Shown one piece after another: positions 1 to 11,431 of a DNA stretch of 64,000 bases. Source of the stretch: Piliocolobus tephrosceles. Its lineage: Eukaryota > Chordata > Mammalia > Primates > Cercopithecidae. The notes below the pieces were generated by a model. The model had not been told where the DNA came from and did no database searches. It was given only the letters and a program-made list of their open reading frames with translations. Each line of letters opens with the position of its first letter. Position 1 is the stretch's first letter. The stretch is taken from positions 112,677,974 through 112,741,973 of the forward strand of contig NC_045434.1 of NCBI RefSeq assembly GCF_002776525.5. Reading direction: 5' to 3'. The position numbers and the translations under genes were made by a program.

Positions 1-316
1 GTTAAGGTAGGTTCAGGCCCTCACCTTGAGTAAATTCTGGAACTTTAGTGTGATCAGAGTCACTTGCCGTGCTTGTGAAAATGCAGAGATTGCCATGCCC
101 TCACTGGGCTGCGCTCCAATTCCAGGCTCCTTCAGGGATCTGAAGTAGAAAGTTCTGAAACACAGAAAGAATATTGAGTGGGAATCCTTCTCCCAGCCTG
201 GGGCCTCTGCTGTATAAAGCGACTCACAACCCTTCTGTAGGGGCCAGTGTCAGAGGCAGAGCCCCGGTCTAAGGGCGACTTCTCTAACCTTCTTATAAAA
301 ATCTGTGAAAGACTTT
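1..316. other. Single-copy DNA, nothing recognised
   Basis: I see no repeat, exon or motif that I can support in this leading stretch. It ends at the 8-bp target duplication of the first Alu. Confidence 0.4.
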
Positions 317-634
317 GGCCAGGCCCAGTGGCTCAAGCCTGTGATCCCAGCACTTTGGGAGGCCGAGGCAGGTGGATCCTTGAGGTGAGGAGTTCGAGAC
401 CAACCTGGCCGACATGGCAAAACTCTCTCTCTACTGAAAATACAAAAAAAATTAGCTGGGCATGGTGGTGTGCACCTGTAGTCCCAGCTACTGGAGGAGC
501 AGGGTGTGCTGAGGTGGGAGGATCGCTTGCCCTCAGGAGGTGGAGGCTGCTGTGAGCTGAGATTGCACCACTGCACTCCAGCCTGGGCCACAGAGTGAGA
601 CCCTGTGTCAAAAAAAAAAAAAAAAAAAAAAAAG
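317..634 (+). mobile_element. Alu SINE, full length
   Basis: Both 7SL-derived arms, the middle A-rich linker and a long A tail are present. The target-site duplication AAGACTTT lies at 309-316 and 635-642. The body is diverged (GGCCAGGCCCAGTGG start), which suggests an AluS-age copy. Confidence 0.95.
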
Positions 635-642
635 AAGACTTT

Positions 643-1324
643 ATTGGGTGGAGAAAGCCAGTCCCCAGCAGGCAAAACATGCCTTCTCATGGCAGCACTG
701 CCCACCTCCTCACATAATCATATCAGACGAGCTTTGGAAAGCAGTGCTCTCTGCTTTCCTAGTCAATGCAATCCTAGAATCTTTACAGATGGAAGCGACT
801 TCTTCAGGTGTCATCTGGCTGGATTTTCCACCCGAAGCAGAAATTCCTTCTAGCAACAGCCCCCACATCTCTATCTCCAACCCAAATCTCTCAAACTCCA
901 GACTCCTCATACCACTTATCTTTACCTGGAGGCCTAAGTGCCTCTGACTTCACCTCACACCTCCTCCATCTGCAGGCCTTCCCCAACCCAGCTGATGGAC
1001 ACTCCACCCTCCAAGTTTCTCACACCAAAGGCCATGGAGTGATTTTTGGTTTCCCTCTTTCTTTCATATCCTACATCTAATCTATCAGGAAAGCCTGTTG
1101 GCTCTAGCTTCAGAATATGTCAGAAATCTGACAACTTGTCATTTCTTTGCTACAGACTCCAGTCCAAGCCCCTTTCCAGAATTGGACAACCTCTTTCCAG
1201 AACTGGACAACATCGACCCTCCCATGGCTACTCTCAACAAGCAGAAGAATTTTTTTTTAATTCTATCTAAAAAAAAAGTCATTCCTTTGCTCAGAACTTC
1301 TTGGTGGTTTGCAATTTCATTCTG
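643..1324. other. Single-copy DNA, nothing recognised
   Basis: The stretch is pyrimidine-rich and lacks a convincing open frame, splice-flanked exon or repeat. Short T and A runs near 1251-1278 are the only low-complexity pieces. Confidence 0.4.
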
Positions 1325-1713
1325 AATAAAAGCCACAGCCCATATAATGGTTCACAAGGCCCTGCGTAATCCACCTTCCCCACCCTTCTTACCTCTCCTG
1401 ACACGTCTCCTGCTGCTGTCTCATTCACTCTGCTCCAGCCTCACTGGCTATTCTAGAACTTGTAACCTGCTATTGCTTTAAGGTCTTTGCATTGGTTGTT
1501 CCTTCCACCCTGAACACTGTTCCCCCACATAGCCACATAGCTAGTTCCACCTGCATCCCCTGCCACCAGGTCTTTGTTCAAATGCCACCTTCTCAGGAAG
1601 GCCTTCTCTGATCACCCTTATTTAAAATTTCATTTCTGTCTCCTCTCCATCCCCGTACCCAATCCTAATTATTAGTATTTTCCGAATTCTCATCATGACT
1701 ATGTATTTATTTA
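1325..1713 (+). mobile_element. L2 LINE 3' fragment
   Basis: The order of landmarks matches the L2 3' region: GGTCTTTGCATTGGTTGTTCC, then the CTTCCACCCTGAACACTGTTCCCCC-like stretch, then AAATGCCACCTTCTCAG and GGCCTTCTCTGATCACC. The terminal AATAAATATTTGTTGAATGA end is absent because the element is cut by the Alu pair at 1714. Confidence 0.75.
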
Positions 1714-1861
1714 TTTTTTGAGATGGAGTCTTGCTCTATCACTCAGGTTGGAGTGCAGTGGCACTATCTTGGTTCACTGCAAACTCCGCCTCCTGGGTTC
1801 AAGCTATTCTCCTGCCTTGGCCTCCTGAGTAGCTGGGATTATGGGCATCCGCCACCATGCC
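1714..1861 (-). mobile_element. Alu right-arm fragment, left half of a foldback
   Basis: This inverted Alu piece starts with its T tail and GAGATGGAGTCTTGCTC and runs to GCCACCATGCC. It is joined, with one base between, to a plus-strand Alu piece of the same part of the element. Confidence 0.9.
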
Positions 1862-1862
1862 A

Positions 1863-2021
1863 GGCATGGTGGAGCATGTTTGTAATCCCAGCTACTCGGG
1901 AGCCTGAGGCAGGAGAATAGCTTGAACCCAGGAGGTGGAGGTTGCAGTGAGCCTAGATTGCGTCACTGCACTCCAGCCTGGGTGATAGAGCGAGATTCAA
2001 TCTCAAAAAAAAAAAAAAAAA
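1863..2021 (+). mobile_element. Alu right-arm fragment, right half of a foldback
   Basis: The piece runs from GGCATGGTGG through CACTGCACTCCAGCCTGG to an A tail. It is the inverted partner of 1714-1861. CCACCATGCC (1852-1861) and GGCATGGTGG (1863-1872) form a perfect inverted repeat around a single A. A short (AG)n follows the tail. Confidence 0.9.
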
Positions 2022-2034
2022 GAGAGAGAGAGTG

Positions 2035-3220
2035 AGTGGGAGAAGCCGAAGGGCGAGGGACAGGACTAGAATGGGAGGGGATGGAGGAGAGGAGGACACA
2101 GTGGAGGGACAGCCTGTACCTAAGGGAAGCACAGGGTGTGGAATGGGGAGGGAGGGAGAGGACACAGCCCTTTCCGCCAGTGCTGTCTCAGCAGAGACTG
2201 GGGGATGTGGACTTTCAGGAAAGGAGAGTCCTGACATCTGTGTCCGCCTGCATCTGCTTATGTAACCTCTTCTAAGCCAGGCGGAGGAAAGGGTGGGCAA
2301 GGTGAGGGGGTGGATGTGGGGGAAGCCTTCTGGGGAAAGAAAATCTGAGGTGGAAGAGAGTATCCATTTTATTGGTTCCAAAGAGACCTAGATGAGGGGC
2401 TGTGGATCCCACCCTGCACAGCCCTTCCCCTCACCTGCCTGGACACTTCATACCAAAAACATTCCAGAAACCAGGCTCACAGCGATGATGTGGGCCCCCA
2501 AGGGAGAAGGCTGGAGCTGCAGGAATATTTAGTGCCACATCAGTGCTTCGGGAATGTGAAGAACCCAGACGATGACGAGGGTTGGGGGAGGTGGGGAAGC
2601 AGTTTTAAGAGACAGGAAAGGGCCTTCTGCAACCAGGACCATGAAATCCTGGTAGGAATCCTCTCCCGTCCTCAGCCCTTTCCCGGGGCAAGTCCAGGCA
2701 GTCCTCTGTGTGGAGGGAGGGAAACTGCAGCGGCATGTTAGTTCCCACCATCAAGATGACCCCTTCACCTCTCCCCCTGCCCCATCCCAACAGCTGCCTT
2801 GGACCCTCCCTGGGCAGATAAAGTGAGAGGGGAGACAGTGATCCAGAGCACTGTCGGGAAGCAACAGTCCCCTGCAAAGCACAATGCCCACACTCCAGTA
2901 GAGCTTCTAGAGGCGGACTTCAGCTCTTCGAGTCAGAATCTGAAGCCTGCTGACTGATAGCCCACACATGTCTCGAGGACAAGGATGGACCTAGGACAAA
3001 GGAAGAGTCCTGAGTCTTAGCTGAAGAGCCTGGGCACTTCTAAAGTAGGGGAAGGGGAGTGGGTGGGAATCACATAATAGACAACAGGGTTGATTTTTTG
3101 GAAAAGAGAATAGATGTACAGGACATGGTTCAGAGAGCAGGACCAGGACCATTGAGTGGGGGCTACTGAGACACTAGATTCAGCTTGATAAGGCAACCAC
3201 CTACATAGGACGTTCATTCA
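2035..3220. other. Single-copy DNA, purine-rich at start
   Basis: No repeat or exon is supported. The first half is G/A-rich on the plus strand (about 2030-2200 and 2280-2350). Open frames here are short and show no recognisable domain. Confidence 0.4.
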
Positions 3221-3500
3221 GGCCGGGTGTGGTGGCTCACGCCTGTAATCCCAGCACTTTGGGAGGCTGAGGCGGGCAGGTCACTTGAGGTCAGGAGTTC
3301 GAGACCAGCCTGGCCAACATGATGAAACCCAGTCTCTACTAAAATTACAAAAATTGGCTGGGTGTGGTGGCGTGTGCCTGTAATCCCAGCCATGCAGGAG
3401 GCTGAGGCAAGAGAGATGTGGAGATTGCAGTGAGCCGAGATCAAGCCACTGCACGCCAGCCTGGGGGACAGAGCAAGACTCTGTTTCAAAAGAAAAAAAA
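3221..3500 (+). mobile_element. Alu SINE with internal deletion
   Basis: The element has a standard left arm, then a right arm that jumps from GGCAAGAGAGATGTGGAG to the TTGCAGTGAGCC block, losing about 30 bp. The target duplication GTTCATTC is at 3212-3219 and 3508-3515. Confidence 0.93.
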
Positions 3501-3690
3501 GTATGATGTTCATTCGGTCATTCAGTCATTCATTCAGCATTGACTGAGAGCCAACAGTGTATATTGCTGCAGGCTCTGGAGATACATCTGTGAACAAAAC
3601 TGAGATTTTTGTCTTATGGGGCATCCATTCTAGTGGAGAAAGACAGACAAGTACAGTAAATAAGTAAATGATATAGTATATTAAAAGGCC
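3501..3690 (+). mobile_element. Ancient LINE-type 3' repeat
   Basis: The CATTCATTCAGC start followed by a GGCTCTGGAGATAC, GTGAACAAAACTGA and CATTCTAGTGGAGAAAGACAG order is typical of a common old interspersed repeat. I cannot settle whether it is L1M-class or L2-class. The Alu at 3221 inserted into its left edge. Confidence 0.5.
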
Positions 3691-3692
3691 AT

Positions 3693-3992
3693 GGCTAGGC
3701 ACAGTGGCTCAAGCCTGTAGTTTCAGCACTCTGGGAGGTCAAGGCGGGCAGGTCACTCGAGTTCAGGGGTTCCAGACCAGCCTGGGCAACATGGCAAAAC
3801 CCTGTCTCTACAAAAAAATGCAAAAGTTAGATGGGTGTGGTGGTTCACATCTGTAGTCTCAGCTACTCGGGAGGCTGAGGTGGGAGGATTGCTTGAGCCT
3901 GGGAGGTCAAGACTGCAATAAGCCAAGATTGTACCACTGTACTCCAGCCTGGGCAACAGAGTGAGAACCTGTCTCAAAAAAGAAAGAAGAAA
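3693..3992 (+). mobile_element. Alu SINE, old
   Basis: A full-length diverged Alu (GGCTAGGCACAGTGG start, ACTCGAGTTCAGGGGTTCC) with a tail of A interrupted by G. It is the first of three same-strand Alu units in a row. Confidence 0.9.
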
Positions 3993-4161
3993 AATTAGTC
4001 AGGAATGGTAGCACACACCTGTAGTACCAGCTACTTGGGAGGCTGAGGTGGGAGGATTGCTTGAGCCTGGGAGGCAGAGGTTGCAGTGAGCAGAGATTGC
4101 ACTACTGTATTCCAGTCTGGGCAACAGAGTGAGATGCTGTCTCATAAGTAAATAAATAAAT
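3993..4161 (+). mobile_element. Alu right-arm fragment
   Basis: Only the right arm is present, starting at ATTAGTCAGGAATGGTAGC and ending in an (AAAT)n-type tail. It directly follows the tail of the preceding Alu. Confidence 0.85.
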
Positions 4162-4162
4162 A

Positions 4163-4323
4163 GACCTGGCATGGTGGCTCATGCCTGTAATCCCAGCACT
4201 TTGGGAGGCAGAAGCAGGCAGGATCACCTGAGGTCAGGAATTCGAGACCAGCCTGGCCAACATGGTGAAACCCTGTCTCCACTAAAAATACAAAAATTAG
4301 CTGGGCATTATTATTATTATTAT
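4163..4323 (+). mobile_element. Alu SINE cut by assembly gap
   Basis: The left arm and start of the right arm are intact up to AGCTGGGCATTATTATTATTAT. The remainder lies in or beyond the N gap. The (TTA)n run at the gap edge is not normal Alu sequence and may mark an expanded microsatellite. Confidence 0.9.
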
Positions 4324-4423
4324 NNNNNNNNNNNNNNNNNNNNNNNNNNNNNNNNNNNNNNNNNNNNNNNNNNNNNNNNNNNNNNNNNNNNNNNNNNNNN
4401 NNNNNNNNNNNNNNNNNNNNNNN
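4324..4423. other. Assembly gap, 100 N
   Basis: Exactly 100 N, the usual placeholder for a gap of unknown size. The left edge lies inside an Alu and the right edge in a MIR. Confidence 0.99.
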
Positions 4424-4545
4424 AGAATATTTTCCAAGGTCACATGACAAGAGTTAGTCCTGGGATTAAACCCAGACAGTCTGCATGCAGTGTCTTGAGT
4501 GTAAAGTTGCACCACCTCTCTGTTAGTAAGTATGAGATTCTAGCC
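4424..4545 (-). mobile_element. MIR SINE fragment
   Basis: TTTTCCAAGGTCACATGACA and CTGGGATTAAACCCAGACAG match the reverse complement of the MIR core (ACTTGCCCAAGGTCACAC, GGGATTCGAACCCAGG). Confidence 0.65.
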
Positions 4546-5949
4546 AGATTGTGGTTCCAATGAGGAGGCAAGAATCCAACTAGACCCCTCAAATGGCAAG
4601 CCCCTCAACGCTCATCCTGTGCTTTAAAGCCATCATGCTTCTGGTTGCCAAGTTGCTTTCATGGTTCTATACTCAGTGGCTTTCATGAGTCACAATCAGT
4701 GTCACCGTAAAATCCCACACACCGAACGTGCTACTTTCACCACTGCAGTGACACACTGGACCATACACCCATTCCAAATGTGCAGCTGTCTGCCAGGCAG
4801 GACTGTCCAACAGCACGTCCTCACCATCCACTCCAGGGTTCCCACCTGGAGGCAGAGGCCTCGGGTCTGCATTGAGACCCTCCTCATTCTCTACTAAGAA
4901 AAGAGAAGGGTAGTTGAGTTTCAGGATCTCCTTTCTCCACGAATGTGCCTGGCAGGCACACTCTGAAAGTCTGCACTGAATGCTAAGCAGGGGTGAGCTG
5001 ACTGCTCAGAGCCCAGCCTCAACATCAATCCCCCAAATTCCAGCAAAGAAGAAAAACCAGAGATCATCATGGTCCACGAGGCGAGCCTCCGAGGGCATCA
5101 TGCTTCAGCTCATCCCTTTGGGTCTGTGAGTGTGTCTACAGTGGGCCTGTGGCATCAGACCACCTGCACGTGCTCGTTTCAAACTACCCCCGTATAAAAA
5201 AAACAAAACAAACAAACAAACAAAAAAACAGGGAAGGACATTGCAAAAGTTCACAAAACAACATAAATGCAATGAAATTAACACAAAAATAGAAAATAAA
5301 AGAGAAAACTGGGTGAAGGGAAAAAGCAGATATTCTTTCACCAGATGTCAAAAGGATCCAAAGCTCAAAAAAAGCTAAACACCCCAACGCTTTTCTTGCA
5401 GTTTCTAAGGCCATGGTCACTCCAGCCTGGCGGAGATGCTGCTCTAACTTTGACAGTGGGGTGCAGAAAAGACACGACTCTCTCCAGCGGCATTCAGAGA
5501 GGACCGCAACTTTACAATTACTTTTCTGAAAACCCACACAAGAAAGAAGAATACTAAATCATCACACACACACAGCGTAATGTACTGACACACTGGATGT
5601 GAACTTCGAGTCAGTGGGCAGCGTCTCCGCGGGGGCCACAGGTGTCAGTCTCGCTCTCCAAGTCCCAGGGCAGCCATGAGGAGGGTCCACAGTTTAGGCT
5701 TAGGGACCTAAGTCTCCAGAAATTTTACTAGAGTGAATGACAGAACCACATGGGTGCCATCGAGATACCAGCTCGTCCTGGTGCAGCAAACTGTTTCAGG
5801 ACCATGATTAGACAGAACAGCCCTGCAGAGCCCGCTTGGTTTATGGGCATATCTCACACCTATTCTGTGGGGGCAAGATACATTCCTGGTACTCTCCGTA
5901 TGCTTAAGATATCCAGAGTTGATGTGTGTTACTTGAAACCAAGAAATCC
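4546..5949. other. Single-copy DNA with an (AAAC)n run
   Basis: No exon or interspersed repeat is supported. The only simple repeat is (AAAC)n at about 5196-5230, possibly a decayed retroelement tail. A short CA run lies near 5562-5573. Confidence 0.4.
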
Positions 5950-6081
5950 GGCCGGGTGCAGTGGCTCACGCCTGTAATCCCAGCACTTTGGGAAGTCGAG
6001 GCAGGCAGATAACCTGAGTTCGATACTAGCCTGGCCAACATGGTGAAACTCCATCTCCACAAAAATACAAAAATTAGCCGG
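5950..6081 (+). mobile_element. Alu left-arm fragment, left half of a foldback
   Basis: The piece runs from GGCCGGGTGCAGTGG to AAAAATTAGCCGGG, where it joins an inverted Alu left-arm piece. Both outer ends of the composite are Alu 5' ends. Confidence 0.92.
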
Positions 6082-6171
6082 GGCTGCTCTCGAACTCCTG
6101 ACCTCAGGTGATCCATCCACCTCGACCTCCCAAAGTGCTGGGATTACAGGTATGAGCCACCGCACCTGGCC
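6082..6171 (-). mobile_element. Alu left-arm fragment, right half of a foldback
   Basis: GGCTGCTCTCGAACTCCTGA through GAGCCACCGCACCTGGCC is an inverted Alu left arm without its right arm or tail. It joins 5950-6081 with no spacer, apparently at a short run of G. Confidence 0.92.
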
Positions 6172-7427
6172 AAGTCACATATTTTCAAAAGTACTCAGCT
6201 GTCAAATAATAGTCACAGAGGACTCCCCATATTGTGTCTGTCAAGTTACATTAAACGGTTCAGATATGGAGCCACGGCGCTTTTCCAGAAGCCAGCATCT
6301 CTGCCCTTCAAGATCCAGGTATGCAGAAGCTCAGCTTTTGTTCAACAAACGTCAGACTCCTCTTACCGCCCAGTTCCTGATTGTGCATCTCAAGAACTCC
6401 AAAAACCGGGCCGGAAACAACCATCGTTAGTGGAACGAGCAGTGGGATGAGAGGAGTGAGAAGGAGAGGGCGCTCTTGCATTAAGCGTTGCTCTGTGGGG
6501 CCCTTCCAGAAACCGGTTCAAGTTCTCCCTCTGGTCGTTGGTCTGGGAGTGAGGGGACCAGAGATGAGCAATCAACTTCTGCACAACAGAACCAGGTCCT
6601 GTTGTGTCCCCGAGATCGTTATGATGTCCACCACCACTGAGATGGTGTCAGACCCTAAGAAAGGAAGGATTCTGTTAGCAAGACTAGCTGTCCCCACCAC
6701 TGGACGTTCAGAGATCCCGAATAAGGGCAGAGGTCTCATCCGTTTCCTGAAACTGGCCTTTGGCAGGGACCACATGTCTCCTATCTCCACGATAACCGGC
6801 CACTGTGCTGGGCTCATGCCCAGACATCCCAGCAGACAGGACTGAGCGTGGCATGGCTGGTGGGTCACAGGCAGACCCTGAGGTTCGGGCCTGGCCTATC
6901 GGAGAGTATGGTCAGCCACAGCAGGATAGCAGCTAAATTCCCTGCCTTCCTTCCCCCGACCATCGAACAATGGTGAGCTCCACCTGTCAGATCCAGGTGG
7001 CGTGCTATCCCCACAAAATCTGCGTAGACGTCTGTGCCGCTCAGGTCTTCTCCGCTAGCACCAGCAGAGAGCTCCTGACCCGATCAGGCAGGAAAGCCTG
7101 GAGTCAACCTGTTGGGACAATGATGCCTTCTTTATCTGCTGGTGCTTTGGTTTGGGGACACGGACAGCTTTTTTCTCAAATTGTGGGATATCCCAGCTCA
7201 TCTTAGAGAGCCCACTCATCTGCTTCTGAGGACAAAAGCAATTCCATCGCACAGAGTTGATGGGAGTAGCAGTTCCTTAAGCTCCCTCCAAAAGATACCC
7301 AATTGCTACATACTGCAGCATATTTCACAAACCGTGCCAACCCTCACAGTTTGGGGTTTAAGCAGGCAATGCCAATGGCCACGTGCTGAAGGGACAATGA
7401 CTTAGTTATTCTAGACCTCAGTCATGT
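6172..7427. other. Single-copy DNA, nothing recognised
   Basis: Open frames of up to 154 codons occur (for example 6381-6845 plus), but I recognise no domain. Their composition does not suggest a conserved protein. Confidence 0.35.
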
Positions 7428-7743
7428 CTTTTTTTTTTTTTTTTTTTTCCTTCTTTTTTGAGATGGAGTCTCTCTCTGTCTCCCAGGCTAGAGTGCAGTG
7501 GTGCGATCTTGGCTCACTGCAACCTCCACCTCCCAGGATCAAGCGATTTTCCTGCCTCAGTCTCCTGAGTAGCTGGGACTATGGGCAAGTGCCACCACGC
7601 CCAACTACTTTTTTTGTCTTTTTAGTAGAGAAGGGGTTTCACAGTGTTGGCCAGGCTGGTCTCGAGCCCCTGACCTCAAGTGATCAACCGGCCTCGACCT
7701 CCCAAAGTGCTGGGATTCCAGGCGTGAGCCACCGCGCCCGGCC
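7428..7743 (-). mobile_element. Alu SINE, full length
   Basis: Inverted Alu with a T tail (7428 on) and a CACCGCGCCCGGCC end at 7743. The GTCATG motif at both edges is consistent with a short target duplication. Confidence 0.95.
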
Positions 7744-7903
7744 TACGTCATGACGTCTTAATTCAGGGTGGAGCCAGGACCAGCGCGCAATACAGGAACA
7801 ATTGGCTGTGAGCATGAGGTGTTCAGATGGATTCCTCGCCCTGATTCCTGAGGTTGTGTGTGAGGAAGTCTTCCAATCTTGTTCTCTAAAATTGGAGCAA
7901 ATT

Positions 7904-8202
7904 GGCTGGGTGCAGTGGCTCATGCCTGTAATCCCAGCACTTTGGGAGGCCAAGGCGGGCAGATCAGAAGGTCAGGAGTTCAAGACCAGCCTAGCCAACA
8001 TGGTGAAACTCCATCTCTACTAAAAATACAAAAATTAGCCGGGCATGGTGGCAGGTGCCTATAATCCCAGCTACCCGGGAGGCTGAGGCAGGAGAATCAC
8101 CTGAAGCTGGGAAGCTGAGGTTGCAGTGAGCTGAGATTGCACCACTGCACTCTAGCCTGGGTAACAAAGCAAGACTCTGTCTTGGAAAAAAAAAAAAAAA
8201 AA
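7904..8202 (+). mobile_element. Alu SINE, full length
   Basis: Both arms and an A tail are present. The flanks share a diverged target duplication, AAATTGGAGCAAATT upstream against AAATTGAAGCAGATT downstream. Confidence 0.95.
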
Positions 8203-8284
8203 TTGAAGCAGATTACTCAACTAATTGCCAACCCATCAGGGGGCCTGATAGTGTAAAATCTTTCATAACTAACGTACGGGTGTA

Positions 8285-8400
8285 AACACTAACATTCAGA
8301 GCAGGCAAGACATTTTCCCAGGACCACACAATTCATCAGTGTGCAAAGCTGGGATTCAAACACAGAGGTAGCCACTCCCTTTCTGCTTCCTGATCTGTAA
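8285..8400 (-). mobile_element. MIR SINE fragment
   Basis: CAGGACCACACAATTCATCA and AAGCTGGGATTCAAACACAG follow the reverse-complement MIR core order. Confidence 0.6.
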
Positions 8401-9328
8401 CACGAAGCCTCGGTTTCTCTGAGAGCACTGCTGGAGCAGGAAGGGGAAGGGGTGAACTGCAACTTTCTGGAGATGTGGAGTCAGGTTAGAAAAGCGTGGG
8501 TAAGGATGTCAGGAGAAATCAGCCCTTCAAACTGGACCATGAGGCAGGAATCCTTAAGCTCATAGCCTGGGACTTTGACAGGACCTGACAGGTTGAACCT
8601 TGTCTGAGAAATTCCCTTCCCAGTATCTAGGCAGGAGATTTCTAGCTTCTATCTGGATTTCCCCACAGGTTAGCACTGCTCAGCTCTGCTCAACTGGGGA
8701 GCTAGACAAGCGAGGAATTGAGAAGAAGGAGAAGCTGCAGAAGAAACTGACCTTTCCTTCAACTGCCCTGGAGTTAGCTCACTCGCAGAGGGATAAGAGA
8801 CCTGGAATCAAAGTCTTCAGGCTGCACTTGGAGCTTTTCCTCCCACAACCTCAGGGGCAGGCTGACTGCTGCGTGCCTGGCCGGCTCCAGCCTGAGTCCT
8901 GACAGGTGCAACCTGTATTTTGATGGCCTTCAATGGGCCTGGAAAAGGGCAGAAGGAGTGCAAATGTGCCTGGTGTCCCAGGTGTCTTTCACAGACCAAA
9001 AACTCTCTGGAGTGGGGAAAGGCGTTTTTTGGATTCGGCAGAATATTGAAAGCCTTACACCCTCTCCGTGTACACTCACGAGGCCCTGTCATCTGCAGTT
9101 GGCCTCCTGACACTGAGCAGGCGTTCTGTATAGGACGTGCCCTTCACACACACCAGAAATAAGTGGCTTTCTGACTTTATAAGCAGATGTCTTGGGGGCT
9201 TGGTAACCATAACCTAAATTGCTTCTAGGGAACCCAGCCAAATCAACTTTCTGATCTTCTATTTGCTGGGTTTGTTTCATCTCAAATGACGAGAACTGTG
9301 AGCCAGGCCCACATGTAAAATCCCCTTG
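8401..9328. other. Single-copy DNA, nothing recognised
   Basis: Open frames at 8600-8902 (plus) and 8817-9113 (minus) have no recognisable domain and no supporting splice context. I see nothing else. Confidence 0.35.
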
Positions 9329-9617
9329 GGGCTGAGTGCAATGCTTCATGTCTAATCCCAGCACTTTGGAACTCAAAGTGGGGTGGATTTCTTGAGAACA
9401 GGCGTTGAAGACCAGCCTGGGCAACATGGCGAAACCCCGTATCTACAAAAAATACAAAACTTAGCCAAGTGTGGTGGCTTGCACCTGTACTCCCAGCTAC
9501 TCAGGAGGCTGAGGTGGGGGGATCACTTAAGCCTGGGGAGATTGAGGCAGTGAGCCATGATCGCACCACTGCACACAGCCTGGGTGAGACACCGAGACTG
9601 TCCCAAAAATTAAAAGT
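9329..9617 (+). mobile_element. Alu SINE, old and diverged
   Basis: GGGCTGAGTGCAATGCTTCA through CACTGCACACAGCCTGG. Many substitutions and small deletions indicate an AluJ-age copy. Confidence 0.85.
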
Positions 9618-10344
9618 AGAAAAGCCCCTCAGGACACCCAGCCTAATACTACTGAACATACTTGTGCTTTTCTTCGCCGTTGTACTAGGAGAATCTAAAA
9701 TCCCTCCCAGTTCTGGAACACGCTGCTGCGGGCTCAGAAGCCTTAGTTATTCTGGAAGCAGCAAGAGGTTAATTTTAGGCCAAAATCTATTTATTCTTCT
9801 CTCAATGGCTTTCAAAGGAAAATGGAAAGTAATGCAATTCTCCACATCTGCATTGAGGAAGAACATGACGTTTCCCCTTCATTTCTCTAAAGGAAAGGCT
9901 GCTTAGGCAAGTGTCTAAGCCATGAAGATCCCCCACCCTCAATCTCACTCTCCTCTTAGTCCACTCTGTCTCATGTAAAGCAGAATCTTTGGAGGATACA
10001 GAGAGTAATTACAAATAAATACTGGGTTCTGCTGGCCCAGGGTATGCTGACTTTCTGCTCAGCCCATGGCGAGCCACCATGGCCAAAAACTCGTTCTCCA
10101 CACCCCTCTACCCGCTTATCCCAGGCAGCATCCTGACCTGTGCCTGCAGGACACCTCTTGTGGGACTCAAGAAATATCTGATGACAGAGTGTATGAGAGA
10201 CAGTGGGGACAGGGCAAGTGGGGAGTACAGGCTGCTCCCAGGACTGCTGGCTGCCTGTCCTGGGAACAGGGGCCTGGGATGCCACCCAAAACTCATCCGT
10301 GGGTGCAGAGCCATATGGTGGTTTTGAGTGGGCTTTAGTATTGA
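9618..10344. other. Single-copy DNA, nothing recognised
   Basis: No supported feature. Overlapping frames on both strands at 9971-10399 are short and show no domain. Confidence 0.35.
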
Positions 10345-10560
10345 ACGGCTGGATCTCAATCCTGATTCTTCCTGAGCCACTTCTTAGCTGGATGATCATG
10401 AACGAGTCATTTAACCTCTATCAGCTTCAATGTGCTCTTCCCTAAAACAGGGATAATAAGAGAGGATTATTCATGGGACTGCCAGGAGGATTAAGTGGGC
10501 TTCAAAAGTACTGAGCGTGGAGGTTGGCAAACAGCAAGTGCTCAATGAGTATTGACCAGT
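10345..10560 (+). mobile_element. MIR SINE
   Basis: The MIR order is clear: CTTAGCTGGATGATCATGAA, GAGTCATTTAACCTCTATCA, AACAGGGATAATAAGAG, GGAGGATTAAGTGGG and AGCAAGTGCTCAATGAGTA. Confidence 0.8.
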
Positions 10561-11133
10561 AAGTAAGCACTCAGCAGGTAGTAGCTGTTGCTGCTGCTCC
10601 TGTTATTTGGAAGTGGTTTTTGTCTTCTAATTCTTGCCGAATTATCTTCTCACTGCACCACATCAATGGCACAATGGGTCAGGGCAGCTACCTCCAGTGC
10701 CCCGTAGGCTCAGATTCACTAACAATTAGAAGGACCTGTTCCTAGAGTTACCCATTAGTGGACAGGAGAACCCACAGTCCACCCATTAGGGTGAGAGTTC
10801 CCACAGCCATCCTGTCTCCCCGGCCACAGCAGCACCCTTCTCCCAGCAGCACCCTTCCCTTGGCAGCCTCACACCTGGCTGCTAGGAGGTCACGTGGCTC
10901 ATGAGCTAAGCCCAGATCTGGGAGCTGGGAGTTTCCTCACCCATGCACTGACCGTCTCTATGACTCTAGGCACATCACCTCATCTGCCTGCAATGGGAAG
11001 GGTTGGACTGAGGTACCATGGTGCTGCCTACTAAGGAAGAAAGAGGGCACCAGTCTAGAAAGCATCTGGAGACAGCAGAAGGAAGCACCAGCTCGTGACT
11101 AGCATGGAGGCATTGCAGAAATACACAGTGCAG
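10561..11133. other. Single-copy DNA, possible MIR remnant
   Basis: The interval is mostly unrecognised. 10940-11010 (TTTCCTCACCCATGCACTGA, GACTCTAGGCACATCACCTC) resembles a rearranged MIR but is too weak for its own entry. Confidence 0.35.
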
Positions 11134-11430
11134 GGCCAGGTGCAGTGGCTCACACCTGTAATCCCAGCACTTTGGGAGGCAGAGATGGGAGGATTGCTGG
11201 AGCCCAGAATCTCAAGACCAGCCTGGGCAACATAGTGAGACCCCATCTTTACAAAAAATATACGAAATTAGCTGGGTGTGGTGGTGTGCACCTATAATCC
11301 CAGCTATTTGGGGGTCCGAGGTGAGAGGATCACTTGAGCACTGGAGGTCAAGGCTGCAGTGAGTCATGATCACACCACCACACCAACTGGGCAACAGAGC
11401 GAGACCCTGTCTCTTAAAAAAGGAAGAAGA
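11134..11430 (+). mobile_element. Alu SINE, old
   Basis: Full-length diverged Alu starting GGCCAGGTGCAGTGG. The end of its A tail (AAAGGAAGAAGA) served as target for the younger Alu that follows. Confidence 0.92.
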
Positions 11431-11431
11431 G

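Noticed and set aside
317..634. Alu A/B boxes as an active RNA gene
   Set aside because: All Alu copies carry 7SL-derived promoter remnants. Nothing in the flanks suggests transcription, and I found no tRNA, snRNA or 7SL gene.
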